A stretch of 64,000 nucleotides of DNA from Phialophora verrucosa (Eukaryota > Ascomycota > Eurotiomycetes > Chaetothyriales > Herpotrichiellaceae). Where the stretch lies: NCBI GenBank assembly GCA_002099365.1, contig MSED01000014.1:248001-312000 (forward strand). The letters are read 5' to 3'. The position numbers were made by a program, and so were the translations under genes. Shown here in pieces: positions 23,118 through 34,429 of this stretch. The notes under the pieces were generated by a model. That model ran no database searches. It was not told where the DNA came from and saw only the letters and a program-made list of their open reading frames with translations. How positions within the stretch are numbered: position 1 is the stretch's first letter; each line of letters begins with the position of its first letter.

Positions 23118-25284
23118 CTAGTCAACCTCCTCCATGGCGCTCTCGCCGACAGCCTCAGCGGAAGGAGCCTCTTCGGCCTCCTTCTCCTCCGCCGTCTCAG
23201 CCTCCTCGTCAACGTTCAAGCCGAGAGAGACAAGCTTGTGGATGCGCTCGGCGAAGCTGGCGGGTTCTTCAATGGTGAAGCCAGAAACGAGCAGAGAAGT
23301 CTCGAAGAGAAGTTGAGTGATTGACTTGACAGTGCGGTCGTTCTCGCCATCGGCTTCGACCTTCTTCTTGAGCTCCTTGATGATGGGCGACTTGGGGGAG
23401 ATTTCGAACGTCTTCTTGGACGACATGTACGAGGACATGGAGGTGTCGCGGAGAGCTTGCGCCTTCATGATGCGCTCCATGTTGGCAGACCAGCCGAATT
23501 GACCGGTGCGGATGGCGCAAGGAGAGCCGACAAGCTTGTGAGAGACGACGACTTTCTCGACCTTGTCGCCGAGGATGTTCTTGAGGCTCTTCGCAAGGCT
23601 CTCATACTCCTTTTCTTCCTTCTCACGTTCCTTCTTCTCCTCGTCGGTCTCTTCCATCTCGAAGTCCTTGGTGATGTCGACGAGCTTCTTGCCATCGAAC
23701 TCCTTCAGCTGAGTCATGGCATACTCGTCGATGGGGTCAACCAAGAACAAGACCTCGAAGTTCTTCTCCTTCAATGAATCAAGGAATGGAGACTTCTGAA
23801 CAGCCTTGATAGATTCACCAGTGATGTAGTAGATCTGCTTCTGGTGTTCTTGCATGCGCGTGACGTAGTCAGTCAGAGAAGTAGTCTCCTCACCAGACTT
23901 GGTCGAGTTGAACCGCAGGAGCTTGGCAAGAGACTGGCGGTTCTGGGAGTCTTCGTGGATACCGAGCTTGATGTTCTTGCTGAACGCCGAGTAGAACTTG
24001 TCAAACTGCTCGCGGTCCTCGGCGATTTCATTGAAGAGCTCAAGGGTCTTCTTGACAATATTCTTCTTGATGACCTTCATGATCTTGTTCTGCTGGAGAG
24101 TCTCACGCGACAAGTTGAGGGGAAGATCCTCAGAATCGACGACACCCTTGATGAAGCCGAGCCACTCCGGGATCAGGTCGGTAGCGTCGTCGGTGATGAA
24201 GACGCGGCGGACGTAGAGCTTGATGTTGTTCTTGGTCTTCTTCGTCTCGAAGAGGTCGAACGGAGCACGCTTGGGGACGAACAGGATGGCGCGGAATTCA
24301 AGCTGTCCCTCAACGGAGAAGTGCTTGACGGCAAGGTGATCCTCCCAGTCGTTTGACAGCGACTTGTAGAAGGAAGCATATTCTTCCTGCGTGATATCGG
24401 AGGGATTGCGGGTCCAGATGGGCTTGGTCTTGTTGAGTTCTTCCTCTTCGATCTTGGACTCCTTGACCTTCTTGGTCTTGGGCTTCTTCTCCTTGTCTTC
24501 CTCATCGTCGTCGACTTCCTCGATCTTGGCCTTTTTCTCGCCGTCTTCCTCAACCTCCTCAGCTTCCTCATCGGGGACTTCCTTCTCAGTCTCCTTGAGT
24601 ACGTGGAGGTAGATGGGGTATGAGATGAACTCGGAGTGTTTCTTGACGACTTCCTTGATCTTCGACTCATTCAGGTAATCGGTCTGTTCATCCTTGAGGT
24701 GGAGAATAATCTTGGTGCCACGGCCCAGCTGCTCACCACTCTCGTCCTGAGTGATGGTGAAGGTGCCGCCTGCGCTAGATTCCCAGATGTATTGCTCGTC
24801 ATCGTTGTTCTTGGAGATAACGGTGACCTTGTCGGCGACCAAGTAGGCCGAATAGAAACCGACACCGAATTGACCGATCATAGAAATATCGGCACCTGCA
24901 GTCAAGGCTTCCATGAACTGCTTGGTACCTGATCGGGCGATCGTACCGAGATTGTTGACGAGATCCTGGTGAAGACGTTAGTCGCATGCGCCGCTGTGGA
25001 CGAGGTTACAAATATTGACTTACGGCTTTGGTCATGCCAATACCGGTATCGCGGATGGTGAGAGTCTTGGATTCTTTGTCGGGGATAATGTCGATTCTGA
25101 GGTCTTTGCCAGAGTCCAGCTTGCTGGGGTCTGACAGAGCCTCATATCGAATCTTGTCAAGGGCATCGGAGGCATTGGAAATCAGTTCCCGCAGGAAGAT
25201 CTCTTTGTTTGAGTAGACAGTGTTGATGATGAGGGAGAGCAGTTGAGAGATCTCAGCCTGAAACTCGAAGCTTTCCGAAGCCAT
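23118..25284 (-). CDS. HSP90: Cytosolic Hsp90 chaperone
   Basis: Exons 25284-25024 and 24965-23118, with a 58-nt intron (GTAAGT to CCAG), encode 702 residues. Hsp90 is the ATP-driven chaperone that matures kinases, receptors and regulators in the cytosol. The N-terminal ATPase domain has FLRELISNASDALDKIRYE, DTGIGM and GQFGVGFYSAYLVADKV. A highly charged Glu/Lys linker follows (about residues 215-265), then the middle domain (DLPLNLSRETLQQNKIMKVI) and the dimerisation domain. The protein ends in MEEVD, the docking motif for TPR co-chaperones, so it is the cytosolic form. I looked for canonical heat-shock elements in the upstream 500 bp and did not find a convincing one by eye. Confidence 0.97.
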
Positions 25285-25286
25285 GG

Positions 25287-25486
25287 CTGCGGTGTTGGGA
25301 GAATATTAGGTCTGAGGGAGAACAAGTAGTCAGTACGAGTGGACTTAAATGTGAACCTGAACTCAATGGAGTTTGTGCGCCCGACAGTGCCGCCTGCTCA
25401 TCTCGTCCTCGTCGCAATTGGGGAGGCCGGATCGATCAGGCAACTGCCACAGGGCATGGAGAAGTATCACAAGGAGTTAGACTTAC
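25287..25486 (-). other. Possible 5' UTR intron of HSP90
   Basis: Reading the minus strand, GTAAGTCTAAC starts at 25486 and ACCGCAG ends at 25287, two bases before the HSP90 start codon. The donor is perfect and the acceptor follows a pyrimidine-rich run. This is inference; no transcript evidence is available. Confidence 0.45.
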
Positions 25487-25599
25487 AGTTTAAGAGTAGG
25501 TTCGGGATAGAGACAGGTGAGTGAGCTGTCGTCGAAGCAGGGAAATGAAAGTTTATCCGTGGTGAGTTGGTGAGAAGGAGGAAAGGCTTCAGCAACGGC

Positions 25600-25609
25600 T
25601 ATATAGGAC
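25600..25609 (-). promoter_or_regulatory. TATA-like element upstream of HSP90
   Basis: On the minus strand the sequence reads CCTATATAGC, about 115 bases upstream of the inferred 5' UTR intron donor. Position and sequence suit a core promoter of a strongly expressed gene. Confidence 0.45.
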
Positions 25610-26490
25610 AGAAAATCTATTCATGATTCTACGGCCTTCGATTGAGTCCTGCCCCCCCAGCGGCCACCTGAATGGTCCGCCAGCTCACTGTGGGTCTTTC
25701 TGTCGCCAAGGCTCCAGGGCTTAAGCTTAGTCAAGGTCTATTGCCCGCGTCTGACGAGATGCTTCTTCACATGAATTGATCAGACTCAGTAATGTGAAGC
25801 GCAACTTACCTACGAGTTCTACATCCCGTGCAAAGATGGTAATCCATGAGCTCAAGTCCCCTTTATCAAATCCCTTCTCCTAAACACACGGGCAATACCG
25901 GTGTCATGTTCTTTAGATGACCCTCCTGCTCCAGCGTAGGCCTCACGGATTTCTAAAATCCTCTGTCTGACGGCTCAATTCTAGCTTAGTTTGCCCTGCT
26001 GCACGGCAACCCACAACGCGGGGGCTGTCCGACTAGCCTTTACCAGTGGTATCTAGAACGATCTTTCTGGCAAATAGTCGGCGACAGCCTTGCATTGGAG
26101 AACCGAGGAAATCAGACACACAATGCAGCACCGATACTTCGCTTTCAAGCGACAAACTTGATTGATATTCATATTGCTTTTCACAACGTGCTCCACGACT
26201 GTACGGTGGCACTGGAAAATGTACACAAAAAGCCACCCACCCACCACTCATGGCAAGACCATGCTGCACATGATATGCAAGATGATTGTGCTGAAATCAC
26301 AGCTATCTATCGGACTCTGGACAATATATCAAAAGATTAGCAAACCCGTACCCTCGTACGCTCATCCCAAATCAATGAACTCCTGGTAGCCTGCTGGTGT
26401 CTTTTCTTCTTCATTGCGATCCGAGACTCATAAACCCGTCACGCCAGATTAAGCCATAAATCCAACCAGCTTGAGTCGCTCTGTGAGCTC
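25610..26490. other. Intergenic between NUC-1 homologue 3' end and HSP90 promoter
   Basis: No gene is supported. It should hold HSP90 upstream control sequence on the left and the 3' flank of the bHLH gene on the right. Confidence 0.4.
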
Positions 26491-28480
26491 CTATGCTTCA
26501 GATGTTGTCTGACTCTCTGTGCTGCTCTCGCTCACGTTTGCCTCGGCGACTTTCTTCTCGGCGACTTCAAGCTTTTCCTTCGTCTCTTTCAATTCGTTCT
26601 GAAGGCTCTTGATGTAGACAATTGCCATTTCCACGGTGCTCGCTTTACTCGTCCCTTGGCCGGGCGCTGAATTCTTAGAAGTTTGGGGCTCCCCGTCGTC
26701 CATCTCGTCTTTTGGCGATTTCTCCTTCTTGGCGTTCGCAATAAGGATAGCTGGTGGAAGAAGGGTCTCGATTTCTTTCAATGCCAGATTGATTCGATTT
26801 CGGCGGCCTTGCTCGGCAATCTTGTGTGATGTACGTTTCGACGTAAGGTTCTCAGCCAGTGTTTCCGGGTACGACACTCCTGGCAAATGCGTGCCTTCAA
26901 GGATGTTCTGGTAGTTGGACTTCGATGCCAGATATAAGGCGCTCGTCTCCGCTGATAGATGTGACATCCCAGGACCTAGTACGGTTAGTTTACGGCCCTC
27001 TTCATTCGTGAATAGACGCTTACCGGCTGCAGGTGCTAACGGACTGATACTTGGCGAGATCTTTGGTCGCAGTGCAGGTGATATCGTGGCGGACGACGTG
27101 CCCTGCCGCTTTTTGCTGGCACGCCCTCCGCCTCGGTTCTCGACTTTCCCCGGCTTCGCGAAATTTTCTTGTGATGTAGCTCTAGGCAATACACTTCGAG
27201 GGGTGCTTGCTGCATTTATTTTGGCGGACTTTGCCGACAGGGTTGGTGTGTTTTCGCTCGAGACCGAGCTTCGACCATTATCTATGGATAGAATTCCTGT
27301 CTGGCTTGTAGCAGGAGCGGCAGCATCAGGCAACATGATATCCTCCATGGGTTCGTCCTCATTTTGAGAGATGTTGGTCTGGTCTATCTTCGTAGGCATT
27401 GCTTGGTTGCTCGGCATACGCATCAAAGTCGCGGGCGTGACTGGATTATTGCCTTGCGTATTTTGAGGCGTGACGGTCGGTTGCGGCGACCTGCCAGCTT
27501 GAGGCACTGGAGGTGGTCTCATGGCGGTTTCCGACAAGGGCTCCGGGGAAACCGAATCATCACTGCCTTGAAACGCGGCGCCATGAGGGGCTGATGGGTG
27601 CAGAGTAGACCCGGACGCAGCCTGTGGGAGCATGTCTTGTATCTTATCCACCGGCACTGAAGTAAGTGAAGGATGTCGACGGCGCGGCTGAGGCTTCATC
27701 GCCGGAGACTGTTTTACGCTGCGGGCCGGCACACGAGCGGCATTCGCCCCTTTTCCTCGAGCACGCTTAGTGCCCGCTGCAGCGGGCTTCCCTGCAGTCG
27801 GCAGCTCATTGAGATCAACCGGCGATGCGGTTGTTCCAGTTGAGCTAAACGCGGCTTGTGCTTCAATCGCGGGCGACGTCAACGGACTGAAGAACTCGTC
27901 GGCCAAGCCGTAGTCAGACATGGAATACGCATGATCCATAGGGGTTTGCGCCGGAGACACGAGAGGTGTGAATGAGACCTACAGACCGTCAGTACATCGG
28001 CGTTCAGAGTTTCGGTCGTCCACGTACCGCCTGATGGTCAAATAGCAACTGCCCGTTGTTTCCCATCTGTTGCGCATACTTTCCCGGGTGAATCTCAGAG
28101 CTCACGGGCGTAGGAGGTACATGGTATTGCGGCGCCATCTGCATTTGCTGATACTGTGAGTACTGCCCATACGGTTGACTCGGTATATGGCTGCGATAGG
28201 CGACGGGTTCATTCGTCGCACTGACATGCATGTTCATCTGCTCGGCGCCCGAGTATGTAAGGTCGGCGTTACCGTTCCCAAAGCCCAGTTGACCCATGGG
28301 CGTATCAAGGCCGGAGTGGCCATTGTTCAGGTTGGTGTAATGTTGGAAGTCATTGTCCAGGTCGAGGAACTTTGTAAAATCGTCGTCCCCCACCCCGGGG
28401 ACCATGCCATCGTCTTGCATTTCCTGAGCCCATACAGCATGCTGCTCGCGCTCTTGTTGAGTCATCATCAAGGCGCACAA
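26491..28480 (-). CDS. nuc-1: NUC-1/PalcA/Pho4-type bHLH transcription factor for phosphate acquisition
   Basis: Three exons, 28480-28028, 27978-27024 and 26975-26491, give 630 residues. Intron 2 is 48 nt (GTAAGC, branch CTAAC, CTAG) and frame-neutral, so it is easy to miss. In Neurospora and Aspergillus this factor switches on phosphatases and phosphate transporters when phosphate is low, under the Pho80/Pho85-type kinase. The landmarks are FTPLVSPAQTP and FFSPLTSPAIEAQ near the start, the stretch LASKSNYQNILEGTHLPGVS, and a C-terminal bHLH domain with basic region KRTSHKIAEQGRRNRIN, a loop, and helix 2 with a leucine-rich coiled coil. The long Pro/Ser middle is disordered and rich in SP sites, as expected for a kinase target. 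ATG at 28468 is an alternative start. Confidence 0.9.
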
Positions 28481-30074
28481 TGTCGAAGGTCAAGCCCGCA
28501 GGTGGGCTGCGGAAGGCGATTGAGGGTAGACACGACGCTCAGAGGAGTTTCATCCTGGAGTCGGTGATAGACGGGGAGCCCGGTGAGCTCGGGCTGAGTG
28601 AATGCAATATACCAATTGATCACTTGGTTGCTGCGTTGACGTTGATGCAGCCTCGAAGGTGAACGAATGGAAGGAGAGGCACAACTGACGTCGAATGAAA
28701 ATGGCAAATTTCGAAGTCGGCGACGGCTTCGGAAAGTGTCTGCAGGTGATGGTAAGAGTAGGCTTTCGAGGTTCTTGGAGGTAACCCGGCGGGGTTGTGC
28801 GTTTTGGGGCTGGCGTGGGTGGTCTTCTCGCAATCTTTCTCGCAGTGACCGTGCAGTAGCCCGGCGATGGCGTGGGCGGGGCGACCAGGTTGGTCCCGCT
28901 GACTCGGTCACTGGCTGGGGCTGCAGCGTGGGTATGGAACGAGCTGGATTCGGCTGCACATCCACGCAGCTCGTCATGCTGTGGTCAGTCACCCAGTGTA
29001 CCAGTAAATAAGGACTCGAAATTGTGGTTGGTGGCTGTGCGGAGATGACATCGGCCACGTCGATCGTGCAAGTCATGCGCAGTGTAAACGAACATCGATG
29101 TATTCAGCGGCTGAACATCACTGAAGCTCGAGTCTGCCCCGAAGCGCCGCCCACTGGCCAGCTCCGTTTAGAGGCGCGGGTTGATCCAGTACGAGTAGGA
29201 GGAATTAGGTCACAAAGACTTCCTCCTTGAGGGCTCGGAATGGGGGTCTGATACCAAAAAAGCACAATAGCCACTCTGTCTCACTGCACACCGAGAGACC
29301 GCGACACTCTCTCCTTACCCTACTCGTACCGTCCTGCTTGCAAAGCACCCAACTGCACCGCAGTACCACAGCAAACGAAAATAGAAGAGGCTCGGGCATT
29401 GTCCAGGCGTTCCTCGCGCCAGAGCAGGCACAAAACTGACGAGCGGGGCAGTGGAGTTTGCACCTGCAGAACTCTCAGCGGGATGAAAGGTTCTCCGGGA
29501 GGGTCCGGCGAATTAGCCCACCAAGGGCGCACAGTACGAGGATGCTCGCACATCTCCTTCTGGCGTCAGTCTTTGATATGATTCCATTACCGGCACCTGG
29601 CAAATCGGGATGCTGACAGTGGCCCTCTGACCTGAGAAGACAGGCTCTCGCTGGTCAACTCCCACACGGCCTCTGTGGGTACGAGATATCTTGTTTTTCG
29701 TCGACAGTCTAGATTTTGTCGAAGTGCGCCATCAACCTCAGACCACCACCACCACCAACACCTTGGTCCACCGAATCAGAATTTTCAATCAGGCTGAATC
29801 TCGTACTCGTAGGTACCCACAGCCCTGTACCTCGTAGTCGCCAAGTCTAGCCTTCGTCTCTACGATGATTGGCTATTCACCGTAGAGTGCCCCAAGACCT
29901 TGACGACCGCCGAATATGGCTGTCTCGCACGGCACACCTCCCTTCTGCATACTCGTACTCTGACCTTGCCATCGTCCCGAGCCAGCTGACCACGATTACA
30001 GGGCTGCATCCGGAGCCAGGCTTCTCGGACCAGGTTCAGGCCTGCACGGCCCCCGCGTTGGTGTCATAGTCACG
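28481..30074. promoter_or_regulatory. Long divergent intergenic region between nuc-1 homologue and TPR gene
   Basis: The two genes diverge from this 1.6 kb. No protein-like frame is present. The segment holds four TACTCGTA/TACGAGTA octamers (29190, 29321, 29804, 29950), further partial matches such as CAGTACGAGG at 29531, and a short (CCA)n run near 29751. Long upstream regions are usual for fungal regulators. Confidence 0.5.
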
Positions 30075-31798
30075 ATGTCTAAGCCCAAAGCTTTCCTTAA
30101 GCAGTCGAAGTCGAAAAAGAAAGCAGGACAGGTACGTAAGACCGTACACGCAGAATAGGCGACTGCCACGACACAGATATTGATATCTGATTTAGGCGCT
30201 GGATACGGCCGATGACTTTCAGGCGGGTAAGCGTCCCATGACCCTTTCCCCCATCTCTGTGCAATTGCTCACGCGCTGGCAGCTGGTGTGGACTTCGAGG
30301 AGGCTGCAGGGAAATGGAGAGCCGGTGATGGTGTCAAGTCTATGCGTTTCTTCGGCCGAGCGATTGAGGTATATGATCAGGGACTGCAAAAGTTCCCAGC
30401 CAGCCTTGACCTCGCATACAATAAGTCTGTCCTGCCACTGGTATCTGGCCCCTTCAATGAGGCTAACCTCATCCCAGAGCAAGGATCCTGTTGGAGATTG
30501 CAACGCATCCTCTACTTGTGCCACATTTGCCCCGACCACTTCTAGAAGTTTTGCAACAAGCATTGGACGCCCATCGCTATGCTCTCCATCTAGACCAGGA
30601 TAATCCAGACACGTTGTTCAACGCGGCTCAGGTGCTGACAGCTATTGCCGAAGCATATGCCAGGGATGATGACCATGCTGATCGAGATGCTCTGCAGCCA
30701 CTTGAGGAAGCTTTGAACCTTCAAGACCGCTGTTTGAGCATCCAAGAACTAAAGCTTGAAGAATACATCCAACAGCAAAACGAAGCAGCTCGGATTGCAT
30801 TGGAGACGCCGCCTGAGCCAGGCCCTTCATCCGGTAATGACCAGAACGACGATGACGACGAAGACGCTGACCAGGCTACCAATAACTCGGAAGACAAATG
30901 GTTTTCGGTCATAGAACCAGTCACCAAGGACACACTTGTTGACACCGTCCTTGCGCAACTGGGCACTCTTACCACGCTATGCAGCATACTGAGTTCTTCA
31001 GAACCTTCTGTTCCCAGCTTCAGCCTCGCCTGGATCGAAGAATATTCTTCTAAGCTGATCAAGACAAAGTTGCCAATACTCCTTCAGGATGCAGATACCG
31101 AACGCTTGCAAGAAGTCGCACTTGCGCGTGCGAACTTTGTGTCGGAATTGTTGAAAGCCGGCTACACCCTGGATTCGATCGACCCCGAGACATATAGGGG
31201 AGAACGAGACGAAGCATTCCGTGCGCCTGAGCTGGGCCTGGAAAGAAATTTTGCTGCTCTAACGGCCAATGCGAACAGTCTAGTCTCGTTCAACACTGCA
31301 CTTGCAGAAGGCAATCCTTCCAACGCCATCTCCCATGCAGCCTCAAGATGGAGCGCGCTTTCGGCGGCAATAGCAAACATGGCCATAGCAGCTAAGCTGT
31401 CGGATCCTCTTCCTGATGATATTGCTGACACACACTTCATCCGCGGGAACTGCTCCCTTCTGCAGCATCGTCTGGGACAACCCCCAGTGTCTTACTCTTC
31501 AGCAGTGTCAAATAGCAAACAACTTCTGAAGAATGCGGAAACCTTCTATCGCAATGCCGGCAAACTGTATCAAGACGGCGACCAGAAAGCGATAGCGCAA
31601 TTTCGCGCGGCAGTGGCTCAAGCTTTGCAGGACAGCACCGACGCCATCGCAAACATTGCTCACAATAGTGAAGGGTGGGGGGAGGAGTGGATCAGAGTTC
31701 AGCTTGAGGATATGGTAGACGACGGGCTCATTGCACCCCTTCCTTCAATCGCTCAGATGGGTAGCGGAGTCAGGCGAGAAGCCGGCAATCAATCCTGA
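30075..31798 (+). CDS. TPR-repeat protein with acidic segment, function not assigned
   Basis: Four exons, 30075-30131, 30196-30226, 30283-30424 and 30478-31798, encode 516 residues. The joins restore MSKPKAFLKQSKSKKKAGQ, ALDTADDFQAAGVDF and LAYNKARILLEIATHPLL. Intron 3 has a GTCTGT donor with branch CTAAC. The first 150 residues form TPR-like helix pairs (a repeat at about 40-80, and NPDTLFNAAQVLTAIAEAYA). An acidic stretch (NDDDDEDAD) and a long helical C-terminal half with further TPR-like pairs follow. The Lys-rich start and acidic segment recall nuclear or ribosome-assembly chaperones of the Acl4 type, but I do not recognise it with confidence. It diverges from the nuc-1 homologue. Confidence 0.8.
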
Positions 31799-32245
31799 CG
31801 ACAGGGTTCTCGACCTCGCCCGATCAAGTGATGTGAGAGACTGGCTATGCTTCATGTGAACACATGTCTTACGCTCGGAAATAGGGAGGGAGCAATTGAC
31901 ACTCGAAGCAACGACATCTTGAGCTGACCTCATCCGCGCTGGTCTGTCTTGCGCACAGACTCTGCAACTAGCAGCACCACCTCAATCGAGGCAAGGCCGT
32001 GGGTATATACATAAGCCAGGGGGGGTTCATGATGATCTGAGATCACATCTCCAGTACGCACACGACGAAGGCATAGACCGGTGCAATTTTCAGTCACATG
32101 CAGACCTCCGAAAAAACGGCGATTAGGTTTTGTCACGGCACTGAAGTGGGCAGGGTGCGGCATAATTCAGTTGGACAATTCATCACCACGGCCGACTGTC
32201 ACCGTTTTGTTTCTCAGAAACATGCGAGGGAGATCCGCCCTCAGT
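31799..32245. other. Intergenic between two plus-strand genes
   Basis: No gene is supported. It should carry the TPR gene terminator and the promoter of the next gene. Confidence 0.4.
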
Positions 32246-33802
32246 ATGAACCAAACTCCAGCCCATGCCAAATGCGTTCGTGGTGCAGACATGAGAATCA
32301 CCACCTACAAGGACGAATTTGTCAATATTCAGACGCTTTTCTACGAGCGGCGGTACAAGCAGTGTATCGCTCTCTGTGAGCAACTCCAACGGTCTGAGGT
32401 ACGCTACACTTGCGCCGTGTGAGAGACCTTCGGGACATCGGATACTGACTGTTGTCTCCAGCTCCATGGCCTCCATCGTGCTTTTCTCTGGTTCTATCAC
32501 GCCATCTGTTACGAAGCCATTGGGCTTCTCGCCCACAATTTCTCGCAGAAGAAACTTCAATTCTTGGACTCAGCCAGAGAAAGCTTTGGTTTGGCTGTGA
32601 AGTCTCTTCCACAACCCTATGTTTCTACGGAAGAAGGGACATATGACGAGCTCGAGAACTCTCCGCTCACCCCTGACTTCAAGCTCTCCCTACCTCCTAC
32701 TGACAGGGTGGTCCAAGCAAGCCATGTCATGTCTCCCCAAACTCCGCATATCAGAGAGACTTTGCCTTTTCGATCCCCCGGCAGCATCTATTCAACAGCG
32801 AGCCCCTCAGAACCGGAACCAATCTCGAATCGCAATGACCAGTCGCCAACAAAACAGCGAGAGCCTCCCACCGCGTTCCTTACGGGTACAGAACCAGACA
32901 CGCCGAAAGACAACCAGCTGATCATCTCGGAAACTCCAGGAACGCAAGGAACCCGCCTCAGCCGTGTCCTCAGCTCACCACAAGCGGTACAGCAAGATCT
33001 CGTCCCTTCCCCTCTCTTCAGCCGCAATGCGAAACATGCTCGCCTTCCCCAGCCAACCAGTGGCAACAAAATTCCTCGTCCCCTACCTGCTCTCCCATTC
33101 AATCACAACCCCCTCTCCTTCCAAATGGTCGGCACGCGCATAACCCAAGACCCACTCCTCCGCAAGACAGCTGTGCAAACTCTCATCGCCCGCTATGAAG
33201 GCATCCTCCCTCTACCTCCATCGACGCCTCTGCCCACCTCCCACTCAATGCCGACAACACCCGACGTAGCTACTCCTCGATTCCGCATGATCCGCGACGC
33301 ATTCTCCCCCGACCCGCACAATGAGCACCTCGAAGCATACCTCGCGTCCACTGCCTCTGCGCAATTGACGAGATATAACGCCAAGCTGGCGGACTTTCGC
33401 GCCCAGTTGAGGAGCCACATCGCCTACGTCGACGGGGAGCTCGCGAGGGTGCAGAAGATGCAGACTGAGAGACACGCGGCCAGGATGCTGGGCCCCAAGC
33501 AGCGATATGCAAGTTTCTGGTCCTTCGAGGCGATGCGGTCACCATGTCCGAAACTGCGCAAGGGTGCGATGGAAGAAGATGATGACGGAGACGAGCACGA
33601 TGACGCCCAACCCGGCGAAGACGTTGAAGCGCGAGACGAAGGTGACGCGAGAGCCAAAGCGAAGAAGGAGAGGATGGACAGGTTGAGGCGGCAGGGGTGG
33701 CATGTTCGGAAGGAGAACCACGGCTTCAAGGGCGTGCAGTTCTACGATTACCTGTGTAGCTGCGTGGAGAATGAGCTGAGCAATAGCCGGCTGTTTGTAT
33801 GA
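32246..33802 (+). CDS. Fungal protein with helical N-terminal repeat region and long disordered middle, unknown function
   Basis: Two exons, 32246-32398 and 32462-33802 (intron GTACGC to TCCAG), give 497 residues. The join restores a helical TPR-like segment, ERRYKQCIALCEQLQRSE followed by LHGLHRAFLWFYHAICYEA and SARESFGLAVKSL. Residues of about 110-290 are Pro/Ser/Thr-rich and disordered. A probable coiled coil follows (RYNAKLADFRAQLRSHIAYV), then a strongly acidic patch and a conserved-looking end (GWHVRKENHGFKGVQFYDYL). I do not recognise the family. In-frame ATGs at 32222 and 32291 are other possible starts; the helical core begins right after the latter. Confidence 0.75.
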
Positions 33803-34429
33803 TCCCAGCGGTGCTACAGACCGACAGTACGGTCGATCTCGAGGCGAAGCTAGCTGCGGTCTTGACTCTTCCTGACGCATTGAAGGTCTGAGGTAATACG
33901 AAGTCAGGAGGAGTCCAGCAACACAGGAAAAAGAACGGCCAGCTCCAGTTGACACTACATCTGGATTCACTCAGGCCACATTGGAGCGGGCTTATTGGAA
34001 GCTTTTCCATCCATTCAGGAACTCTCACAAAGCGGGCATCGAAGGAAGGGTTCGCGACCAGGGTGTTGGGAGGCTGAGGTTCGGTTTGCTCAAGACGCTT
34101 GACATTTGACTCATCCCATAAGATCTCATCTCATCACGTCACGCTATCCTGTTGTGCGAGGACTCCCGCGAGTCCATTACTGTAGCTCGGCGTGTAAGTG
34201 GCTCACGCCTCGTTGCAGAGCCAGATGAACCATCCCATTAATCGACACATCCCCATCAGTTAGAAGGCGAAAGCATTGAGAGAGAGAGAGAGACAAAGGG
34301 GCATGCATGGATGGTACGGTAATGGTTCGATTTGTATCATGCATGATGCATGCATTTAGGTACCAAGGTCTCTCCACCGGGCTACTTCTCTGGGTCTTCA
34401 ATACTAGAGGCCGAGTCTTCTGTCCTCCT
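33803..34429. other. Intergenic between convergent genes
   Basis: The region separates convergent 3' ends. It contains a (GA) run at about 34276-34292 and ATGCATGC-rich palindromic sequence at 34301-34356. No gene is supported. Confidence 0.5.

Noticed and set aside
23844..24670. Open frames on other frames and strand within HSP90
   Set aside because: Low-complexity Arg/Ser or Leu/Glu translations caused by the Lys/Glu-rich codons of HSP90.
25285..25760. Heat-shock elements upstream of HSP90
   Set aside because: GAA and TTC triplets occur, but not at the spacing of a canonical element; I could not defend a call.
34276..34292. (GA)n run
   Set aside because: Ordinary microsatellite between convergent genes.
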